From Streptomyces longwoodensis (GTDB lineage: Bacteria; Actinomycetota; Actinomycetes; Streptomycetales; Streptomycetaceae), in contig NZ_KQ948553.1 of assembly GCF_001514125.1 (NCBI RefSeq), positions 323,501-387,500 on the forward strand: a stretch of DNA of 64,000 bases, written 5' to 3'. The translations under genes were made by a program, and so were the position numbers. A model generated the notes under the pieces. It did not search any database, was not told the DNA's origin, and was given only the letters and a program-made list of their open reading frames with translations. Positions 1-5,883 of this stretch are shown in pieces; the stretch's first letter is position 1; each line of letters opens with the position of its first letter.

Positions 1-507
1 CCCAACCCCGTCTCACAGCGGTACAGCCGGCAGGTCGTCGCGTGGGTGTATCCCCTTTTCGAGCAGAACTGGCAGTTGTTCGCCCCCAACCCCGACTCCG
101 TCAACCGCAGGGTGTGGGCCAGGACAGCGCACAGCGGGCCCGACGGCTCAGCGCGGGTCAGCCCCTGGATCGACCTGACCGCCCTGGACCGTGCCGCCGT
201 CGCACACGACCCGTTTCCCAGCCACACGGCGCAGAACCTCCTGCGCCGTGCCTGGACCTCCTACGTCGACACACACGGCGCGGACGACAGGGCACACTCT
301 CCCCGGGCCGTGATGATGCAGACGTACCTGAGCAACATCGCCGCGGACCGCGTCGCCGGTCGGCGCGCGGGCACGTTCGAGTTCATCCAGCTGCGGGTCG
401 TCACCTCGCCCGTCGCCGCGCCTGGCGCGGCGGCCGGCCGGCGGCCCCCTACGCCGGTGGAGAACCGGCTCCTGCCCTGGTGGAAGGTGGCCCCCCGTGG
501 GAAGTGA
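1..507 (+). CDS. DUF5819 family protein, 5' end outside window
   Basis: The reading frame is open from the first base of the window, so the true start lies upstream. The visible part, about 168 residues, opens with a hydrophobic end of a segment followed by the F-E-Q-N-W-Q-L-F-A-P-N-P block that I associate with DUF5819, a short membrane-anchored family of Streptomyces. The rest is polar with a basic C-terminal tail. Its stop overlaps the start of the HTTM gene by 11 bases, so the two are almost certainly co-translated. No catalytic motif is visible and no function is known to me. A GTG at 46 could be mistaken for a start, but the conserved-looking sequence runs through it. Confidence 0.75.
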   Translation, partial: PNPVSQRYSRQVVAWVYPLFEQNWQLFAPNPDSVNRRVWARTAHSGPDGSARVSPWIDLTALDRAAVAHDPFPSHTAQNLLRRAWTSYVDTHGADDRAHSPRAVMMQTYLSNIAADRVAGRRAGTFEFIQLRVVTSPVAAPGAAAGRRPPTPVENRLLPWWKVAPRGK

Positions 508-1702
508 GAAGGTCCGTGCACTCCCGGTCGGCCCGGCCGTACCGGGCGGGTCCGATGACGGGGCACGGGCCCGCGTCCACCGTCTGCTCCTCGCACGGGC
601 AGACAGTGCCTGGGACCTCCTCACCGGCCGTCCCGTGTCCCTGTACGCCACAGCGGTCCTGCGGATCGGGTACGGGCTGCTCTACCTGGCCTTCCTCCTC
701 CGGGAGTTCCCCCACCGGGACGAGATCTGGGGTCCCGGCTCCCCGTGGACACCCTCACTGGCGGCGCAGCTCTTCGACCAGACGGGCTGGTGGAGCTTCC
801 TGCTCCTGTCGGACAGCCGCACCTACTTCGAGCTCTGCTACGCGCTGGCCCTCCTGACGTCCGCCCTCTTCCTGCTGGGCTGGCGGACCCGGGCCACGTC
901 CTTGCTGTTCGCGGGCGTGGTCGTCTCCTTCCACGCCCGGGCGATCTTCATGACGGACGGCGGCGACAATCTCCTGCTGCTGATGGCCCTCTACCTCACG
1001 CTCACCGCGTGCGGTCGGCGCTGGTCACTGGACGCACGCCGCGCGCGGATCAAGGCGGCGCGCACGGACGTCGCCCGCACGCGCCACGTCGTCGCTCCGG
1101 ACCTGCGTGTGGCCCGCCGGACGCTGGTCACCGTGGTGCACAACTGCGGCGTCCTCGTGATCGCGGCACAGGTCTGCTTCCTGTACGGATCGGCCGGTCT
1201 GTACAAGGTCCAGGGCTCGTTCTGGGACGACGGCACCGCCCTGCACTACGTGCTGAACCTAGAGCTCTTCCAGCCGTGGCCCGCGCTCTCCCACGCCATG
1301 GACCGGTGTCCGCTGGCGATGGCGGTCGCCGGCTACCTGACCGTCCTCACCCAGGTCGCCTTCCCGTTCGTGCTCTTCGGCCGGCTCAAGTACCCGGTTC
1401 TGACCGTGCTGCTGGGCATGCACGTCGCCATCGCCGTGGTGCTCGGACTGCCGCTCTTCTCGGGCACGATGATCGTCGCCGACGCTGTGTTCCTTCCCGA
1501 CCGCTTCTACGCGTTCCTGCCCCACCTCCTGCGGCGCGGTACACGTCGGTGCGACGGGCCGGGGCCGGAGCGGGGAACAGGGCTCGGATCCGTCCCCCAG
1601 CAGGGCGGCCGCCCGGACGCCCGGGAGGAGTACGGGCCGGTGTCACGCCCGGCGAACGGTCACGCCGGTCCGCCGCCGTCCGGCTCGACGACGGCGCCGT
1701 AG
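497..1702 (+). CDS. HTTM-domain integral membrane protein
   Basis: A 401-residue polytopic membrane protein. The GTG start sits six bases after a GGTGG ribosome binding site inside the preceding gene. The transmembrane core (about residues 50-340) carries features of the HTTM family, the membrane domain related to vitamin K-dependent gamma-carboxylases: an early R-I-G-Y-G-L-L-Y segment, S-F-H-A-R with a central His, and a Y-G-S-A-G-L-Y-K-V segment followed by D-D-G-T-A. The last 55 residues are polar and probably disordered. Bacterial HTTM proteins are mostly uncharacterised. The coupling with a DUF5819 partner suggests a two-subunit membrane complex. That is inference; no substrate can be named. 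Confidence 0.8.
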   Translation: MGSEKVRALPVGPAVPGGSDDGARARVHRLLLARADSAWDLLTGRPVSLYATAVLRIGYGLLYLAFLLREFPHRDEIWGPGSPWTPSLAAQLFDQTGWWSFLLLSDSRTYFELCYALALLTSALFLLGWRTRATSLLFAGVVVSFHARAIFMTDGGDNLLLLMALYLTLTACGRRWSLDARRARIKAARTDVARTRHVVAPDLRVARRTLVTVVHNCGVLVIAAQVCFLYGSAGLYKVQGSFWDDGTALHYVLNLELFQPWPALSHAMDRCPLAMAVAGYLTVLTQVAFPFVLFGRLKYPVLTVLLGMHVAIAVVLGLPLFSGTMIVADAVFLPDRFYAFLPHLLRRGTRRCDGPGPERGTGLGSVPQQGGRPDAREEYGPVSRPANGHAGPPPSGSTTAP

Positions 1703-1761
1703 AAGCCGCGCGGACGCGTGATCGGGGAACGGCCACCCCCGCTCGTGCACCGCCCCTCGCC

Positions 1762-1809
1762 ACACGGTCCCTCCGCGTTGCGACCACACGGCCCCTCCGC
1801 GTTGCGACG
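1762..1809 (+). repeat. Two tandem 24-bp repeats
   Basis: Two adjacent 24-base copies (1762-1785 and 1786-1809) differ at only two positions (T/C at position 8, C/G at the last). Each begins ACACGG and contains CCTCCGCGTTGCGAC. They lie in the gap between the HTTM gene and the DUF5994 operon, and the second copy runs into a perfect palindrome. Repeated sites upstream of an operon suggest regulator binding, but no regulator is implied by sequence alone. Confidence 0.7.
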
Positions 1810-1819
1810 GAACGCGGAG
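1795..1819. promoter_or_regulatory. Perfect 9-bp inverted repeat upstream of DUF5994 operon
   Basis: The arms CTCCGCGTT and AACGCGGAG are perfectly complementary and separated by seven bases. The left arm is shared with the tandem 24-bp repeat. It could be an operator or a terminator hairpin for the HTTM gene. No T-tract follows, and it lies about 110 bases before the DUF5994 start, which favours an operator or part of the transcript leader. Confidence 0.45.
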
Positions 1820-1861
1820 TAGTGTGGTCAGTACCGAGGGCATCTCGCACACCGGCTTCCA

Positions 1862-1916
1862 CGCCGGGTCGTTCCCGGCGAACGAAGAAACCCGGGCCGC
1901 TGCACAAGCGGCCCGG
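1862..1916 (+). ncRNA. Candidate structured leader: two consecutive hairpins
   Basis: Two perfect stem-loops lie directly upstream of the preferred DUF5994 start. The first pairs CGCCGGG (1862-1868) with CCCGGCG (1874-1880) around a 5-nt loop. The second pairs CCGGGCCGCT (1892-1901) with AGCGGCCCGG (1907-1916), again around a 5-nt loop. The GGAG ribosome-binding sequence begins inside the 3' arm of the second stem, so folding would mask it. This could be a cis-acting translational switch or a two-hairpin antiterminator target. The region is also open in the DUF5994 frame, so a longer coding start at 1824 (GGAG four bases upstream) cannot be excluded. Confidence 0.5.
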
Positions 1917-1931
1917 AGACGGGTCCGCATC

Positions 1932-2525
1932 ATGTCGGCGACCTTGCTCCCCACCCTGCCGCTCGCCGAGCCCGCCGCAGCCCCGGCCGCGCGCCTCGCC
2001 CTGAAGGCCGACGGCCCCCGGGGACTCCTGGACGGAGCCTGGTGGCCCAGGTCCCGAGACCTGCTGCACGAACTCCCGGCGCTCATGGACGTACTGGATC
2101 CCCTCTGGGGCCGCATCACCCGGATCGCCGTCAACCCCGAGCACTGGCCTGTCATCCCGCGCAAGATCCCCGTGGCCGGGCACATCGTCAAGGCCGGCTG
2201 GTTCACCCCGGAACTCGACCCCCACAAGTTGCTGCTGCTCTCCTACGGCACCGGCCGCTGGGACCTCCTCGTCATTCCGCCCGGGACCGGGGCGGCGTCG
2301 GCGGCCCGGCTGATGGCAGCCGCGTCCGGGCACGACGGGCCGCCGCTGACCGCGAGCGCGCTCATCGCCGCGGACGATGCCCTCGACGACGTCCCGGGCG
2401 ACGACCGGCCAGGGCGCCCGGACGAGGTATGGGAGTACGAGGGCGGCGCCCCGGCGGTACCCGCGGCCGTTCCCGGGCAGACCGGTCCGCCAGGGCCGGC
2501 CAGCCGGCTGATCGTCGGTATGTGA
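1932..2525 (+). CDS. DUF5994 family protein
   Basis: A 197-residue soluble protein recognised as DUF5994, an actinobacterial family of unknown function. Typical features are L-D-G-A-W-W-P-R-S-R-D near residue 35, the W-G-R-I-T-R-I-A-V-N-P block, and G-W-F-x-P-E-x-D-P-H-K-L-L-L-L-S-Y. The ATG at 1932 matches the usual M-S-A-T-L family start. An in-frame GTG at 1824 would add 36 residues with little resemblance to the family. The last 50 residues are Pro/Gly-rich. It is first in an operon with a small membrane protein and a STAS protein. The STAS neighbour hints at a stress-signalling role, which remains inference. Confidence 0.8.
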   Translation: MSATLLPTLPLAEPAAAPAARLALKADGPRGLLDGAWWPRSRDLLHELPALMDVLDPLWGRITRIAVNPEHWPVIPRKIPVAGHIVKAGWFTPELDPHKLLLLSYGTGRWDLLVIPPGTGAASAARLMAAASGHDGPPLTASALIAADDALDDVPGDDRPGRPDEVWEYEGGAPAVPAAVPGQTGPPGPASRLIVGM

Positions 2526-2535
2526 GGTGGCCGCC

Positions 2536-2829
2536 ATGACCGCCTTCCTGACGATCGTCGCCTTCCTGGTCCTCGTCGCGGTGGCGGCGTACGTGATCCA
2601 CCGGCTCGGGCTCCAGCACGCCGACAGGATCGCGGCGTACCGGTACAGCACCCCCCGGCCCGGTCGCCGTGGTCGTGTCGCGCCCCAGCCGCACCCCGCG
2701 CCCTGGGCCGGCGTCCGGACGTCCGACAGGCGACCCGGCAGCCCCGCCCCGGCACCCACCCGGCCCGCGGCGACGCGATCCCAGGACGTGGATACAGGCT
2801 CCGGAGCACCCGAGGATCCGAGCGACTGA
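2536..2829 (+). CDS. Small single-pass membrane protein
   Basis: A 97-residue protein with one N-terminal transmembrane helix (about residues 3-24, rich in Val, Leu and Ala) followed by a basic, proline-rich cytoplasmic or extracytoplasmic tail. I do not recognise a family. The ATG at 2536 is preferred because GAGGTGG ends five bases upstream; a GTG nine bases earlier is in frame but overlaps that site. It begins 10 bases after the DUF5994 stop and ends 11 bases before the STAS gene, so it is the middle gene of a three-gene operon. Confidence 0.65.
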   Translation: MTAFLTIVAFLVLVAVAAYVIHRLGLQHADRIAAYRYSTPRPGRRGRVAPQPHPAPWAGVRTSDRRPGSPAPAPTRPAATRSQDVDTGSGAPEDPSD

Positions 2830-2840
2830 ACCGAGGCGTC

Positions 2841-3188
2841 ATGACTCTTCCGCGGCTGAACATCTACCGCCACGACCGGGGGGCGCGGGCCCTGGTCACC
2901 CTGGCCGGTGTGATCGACCCCGCCACCGCGGCCCAGGTGCGCGCCGCTCTGGAGCAGTGTCTGCGGGACGGCATCACCCTCATCGACGTCGATCTGACCA
3001 CCGTCGAGCGCTGTGACGACAGCGGCTTGCGCGTCTTCCTCGACGTGTCCGAGCATGCCGCCGAGTCCAAGGCGTTCCTCCTGCTGCACCACCCCTCCCC
3101 GCAGACCGAACAACTGCTCATGGACACGGGCTGCGACGGTCTGCTTCATCCGACGAGGCCGGGAGGGGCGCGCCCTCAGCGGGCTTGA
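2841..3188 (+). CDS. STAS-domain protein (anti-anti-sigma factor-like)
   Basis: A 115-residue single STAS domain of the SpoIIAA/RsbV type, which in partner switching binds an RsbW-like kinase when unphosphorylated and so frees a sigma factor. The D-L-T-T-V-x-x-C-D-D-S-G-L-R-V-F-L segment near residues 52-68 carries the serine position normally phosphorylated. The start follows a GAGG site. It closes the DUF5994 operon. No cognate kinase is adjacent; the nearest HATPase in this window is 45 kb away. After the gene comes about 270 bases without a convincing gene. Confidence 0.85.
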   Translation: MTLPRLNIYRHDRGARALVTLAGVIDPATAAQVRAALEQCLRDGITLIDVDLTTVERCDDSGLRVFLDVSEHAAESKAFLLLHHPSPQTEQLLMDTGCDGLLHPTRPGGARPQRA

Positions 3189-3456
3189 CGGCGGCAGAAG
3201 CACCAGGCAACGGGCGACCGGACGGACGGCCACGGGGGGCGTGGGGGTGGGGCCGAAGATGTTATCCGACGACCGGGTGAGAATCAGCTGCAACCACGGT
3301 AGCTGCCCAGGCGCTAGCGTCATCCCGCAAAAGCGCCAGATCCGGGAGCAGGATGCAATCTATAGCACTGTCTTCCCGGAACGCGTCAGTACCAGGCACG
3401 TCCTCTTTGTGTACGCCTTCTGCGCGCGCTCTTGAGCAGAGTAAGACGGGCCTTAG

Positions 3457-3928
3457 TTCTCGATCTGGGGCACCACAAACAGTCCGAGTGCGTCCAAGCG
3501 TCGCAACCGGCACGCCCGGATTCTGGCGAACGCCCTGGATGCAGCCGCAGGATCCGAGTGGAATGCCGATACCGACTTCGACGTCCGGCTCCAAGACCTC
3601 CCGCTCACCCATCGTCGCCCGGACGTCGTCGTGGTACCGCGCAGACACGATCGACCTGACCCCTACTCGGCCTGAGCACGTACTCCTGGTCGCGGAGGTG
3701 GTCTTGCCCGGCTCGGAGACCACCGACCGGATCGTGAAGGTGGATCAGTACGCCAAGGCAGGCATCGGCTTCTACTGGCGGATCGAGCAGGCGGCGACAG
3801 GCGTGCCTCTCGTGTGCACCTACGTGCTCGACCCCGCGACGCTGACCTACCGGGACGGAGACGTCTTCACCGGCGTCCTCAAGGCAGCGGCCCCCTTCCA
3901 GGTGGAGATCGACCTCGGCCAGATCTGA
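3457..3928 (+). pseudogene. Broken Uma2-family (DUF820) endonuclease gene
   Basis: Conserved Uma2 sequence is split between two frames. The frame beginning at 3457 reads S-P-S-A-S-K-R-R, then L-A-N-A-L-D-A-A-A-G, N-A-D-T-D-F-D-V-R-L and R-R-P-D-V-V-V up to about 3633. The next frame continues with Y-R-A-D-T-I-D-L-T-P-T-R-P-E-H-V, then E-V-V-L-P-G-S-E-T-T-D-R-I-V-K and Y-A-K-A-G-I-G-F-Y-W-R to the end. One extra G at about 3634 explains the switch. Upstream the first frame meets a TAG at 3454 and no family-like N-terminus is seen. Uma2 proteins are PD-(D/E)XK-fold nucleases often found in many copies in Streptomyces. The flanking DNA is noticeably less GC-rich than its surroundings. Confidence 0.8.
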
Positions 3929-3948
3929 CCCACGCGCCGCCGCGGGCC

Positions 3949-4689
3949 CTACGTTTTGTGGGTGACCCAGAGGGCTTCTGCAGGCCAGTGGTGGGCCCAG
4001 TCCGGTGGGTCTGTCTCGTTGTAGCCGTTCCGGGTGCCGGGATCGGGGCGGGGCTCGATGAGGTCGTCGATGATCAGGTCCGCGGCGCGCAGGACCCTGA
4101 TCCAGTCGCCGTAGGTGAGTTGGTAGCTGGTCGCGTCGTCGCCCTCGGCGATGGTGTGCAGGCCGAAGTAGTCCTGGTGCAGCGTCGTGGTCACGCGGGC
4201 GGTGGCTTCGTCGTAGCAGGTCTCGAACCACGGGCTGGCGACGTTGAACACCAGGCGTCCGCCTCGGCGCAGGACGCGGGCGGCCTGGGGGACGGCCCGG
4301 TGCGGGGGTGCCCAGCTGAGGCCGCCGAAGTCGCAGAAGACGAGGTCGAAGCTGTCATCGGCGAAAGGGAGGTGCTCGGCGGCGCCTTGCACCAAGGGGT
4401 AGCAGGGCGTTCCCATCGACGCCTTTGCTGCTGCGAGTTGGGCTTCGGAGAGGTCCAGGCCGACCACGTCGGCGCCCTCGGCCGCCAGCGCCCTGGACCA
4501 CTGGCCGGCGCCGCAGCCCAGTTCCAGGACGCGCTTGCCGGTGACGTCGCCCAGGGCCTGCACGTGCGCGTCGGGGATGGAGTACATGCCCCACAGCCGG
4601 GGCGTGGCGCCGATCTGTGGGTCGTGCTCGCGCTGGTAGGCGCTGCTGATCCGGTTCCAGAGGCGCCGGTTGGCGGGGATGCTGTCCAC
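3949..4689 (-). CDS. Class I SAM-dependent methyltransferase
   Basis: A 246-residue methyltransferase of the methyltransf_11 type. Motif I, V-L-E-L-G-C-G-A-G, lies at residues 54-62, followed by D-V-V-G-L-D-L-S for the ribose-binding acidic residue and F-D-L-V-F-C-D-F for motif IV. The GTG at 4689 has a GGTGG site upstream and gives a normal family length. A longer frame reaching 4785 would run through the start of the divergent VOC gene and is rejected. The substrate cannot be told from sequence. It is transcribed divergently from the VOC gene with about 70 bases between starts. Confidence 0.85.
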   Translation of the reverse strand: MDSIPANRRLWNRISSAYQREHDPQIGATPRLWGMYSIPDAHVQALGDVTGKRVLELGCGAGQWSRALAAEGADVVGLDLSEAQLAAAKASMGTPCYPLVQGAAEHLPFADDSFDLVFCDFGGLSWAPPHRAVPQAARVLRRGGRLVFNVASPWFETCYDEATARVTTTLHQDYFGLHTIAEGDDATSYQLTYGDWIRVLRAADLIIDDLIEPRPDPGTRNGYNETDPPDWAHHWPAEALWVTHKT

Positions 4690-4759
4690 GCGGCCACCAT
4701 AGTTGGGGCCCTCGCCTCGGTCGGGTTGTCTGTCAGTGGTCCTCGTTAGGGTGCCGGTC

Positions 4760-5101
4760 ATGAGTCTGACAGCAGTGATGATCACGGTGGATTGCGCGGA
4801 GCCGCAGGAGTTGGCCCAGTGGTGGGCCGTCGCGTTGGGGGGCGAGGTCGCGCAGGATCACGGGGACTTCGTCATCGTCAGGGCGCAGCCCGTGGCGATG
4901 GGGTTCCAGCGGGTGGGTGAGGAGCGGCGGGGCAAGAACCGCGTGCACGTCGACTTCGCCGCCCCGGAGGGCACCGGCATGGCCGGCGAGGTGGAGCGGC
5001 TGGTCGGGCTGGGGGCGAGCGTCGTCGGTGAGCACAGTGTGCCGGGGCTGGCCTGGACCGTGCTGCGGGATCCGGCCGGCAACGAGTTCTGTGTGCACTG
5101 A
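4760..5101 (+). CDS. VOC/glyoxalase-like domain protein
   Basis: A 113-residue single-domain protein of the vicinal oxygen chelate superfamily (Glyoxalase_6-like). Visible features are the opening I-T-V-D-C-A-E-P-Q-E-L-A-Q-W-W, a central H-V-D-F strand and the closing L-R-D-P-A-G-N-E-F-C-V motif. The metal-binding residues of true glyoxalases are not fully conserved in this branch, and members are often ligand-binding or resistance proteins. The ATG at 4760 fits the family start; an in-frame extension to 4703 does not. Confidence 0.8.
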   Translation: MSLTAVMITVDCAEPQELAQWWAVALGGEVAQDHGDFVIVRAQPVAMGFQRVGEERRGKNRVHVDFAAPEGTGMAGEVERLVGLGASVVGEHSVPGLAWTVLRDPAGNEFCVH

Positions 5102-5124
5102 TCCCGCTGCCGGCTGGGCGGGGG

Positions 5125-5736
5125 TCAGGAGACGTCTGCGCGGTAGGAATCGCCGAGGAAGCCGTCGGTGTAGGTGACGTACTTCGGTGCGAAGGTGTTC
5201 TTGCCCGTGACGGTGCCGGAGATGTTCTCGCCCGGGGCCAGTTCGACCGTGGCGATCTGCTTCTCATCCACGGCCAGCTCGGTCGTGTGCTTGGTGCCGT
5301 TGCTGTCCGTGACCGTGAAGTAGAGCGGGTTCACGTCGAGGGGCTTGTCGCCGTTGTTGGTGATCGTGACGAGGACGCTGGTGTAGTCGCCGTCAGTGGC
5401 CAGGATGCTCTTCGAGAAGGCCGTCGTGCGCGCCTTCAGCGTCACCGCCTGCTTCGACTTGGCGTCCTGCTCCGGCAGGTCGTCCGCTGTCCTGCCGGTG
5501 TCCGGCACGGTCGGCGGGGCGCTGCTCTTCGTCGTGTCGTCCTTGTCGCCGTCTCCGCCCACGGCCAGTCCGATCACGCCGATCAGCACGACCAGTCCGA
5601 TCACGCCCGCGCAGCCGAGGCCGACGATCTTGCCGACACTGGTCTTCTTCGGCGGCTGGGGAGGGGGGCCGTAGCCTTCCGGCGGCCAGGTGGGCTGGTT
5701 CGGGTCGTGCGGGTGATGTGGGTGCTGGTTGTTCAT
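5125..5736 (-). CDS. Membrane-anchored DUF4352-type protein
   Basis: A 203-residue protein with a His/Pro/Gln-rich cytoplasmic N-terminus (about 30 residues), one transmembrane segment (about residues 37-58: G-L-G-C-A-G-V-I-G-L-V-V) and an extracytoplasmic beta domain. The V-L-V-T-I-T-N-N-G-D-K-P-L-D-V strand is typical of the DUF4352/telokin-like immunoglobulin fold found in surface proteins. The ATG at 5736 is preceded by GGGGGAC. It is transcribed in the same direction as the amidase gene upstream, with a gap of about 150 bases. It is probably a cell-envelope protein with no known ligand. Confidence 0.75.
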   Translation of the reverse strand: MNNQHPHHPHDPNQPTWPPEGYGPPPQPPKKTSVGKIVGLGCAGVIGLVVLIGVIGLAVGGDGDKDDTTKSSAPPTVPDTGRTADDLPEQDAKSKQAVTLKARTTAFSKSILATDGDYTSVLVTITNNGDKPLDVNPLYFTVTDSNGTKHTTELAVDEKQIATVELAPGENISGTVTGKNTFAPKYVTYTDGFLGDSYRADVS

Positions 5737-5883
5737 GTGCTGTCCCCCGGGGGGTCGGTGGAGGCTTGCACGTGTACGACCCGTGTGGGCGGGGCGGCAG
5801 TTGCGGCACGGGTGCGCTTTCACCCGATCGGGGTGCCTCGGGCGGGTGCGCGGGCACCCCGATCGACGTGCGCTGGGTCGTGG

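Noticed and set aside
1386..3323. Long minus-strand open frame across the DUF5994/STAS operon
   Set aside because: Composition is Arg/Pro-rich without domain features, and it lies opposite three well-marked genes with ribosome binding sites.
3249..3420. Possible tRNA or small RNA in the low-GC patch before the Uma2 remnant
   Set aside because: No cloverleaf arms or TTCGA loop in the right place could be formed; it is better read as eroded foreign DNA.
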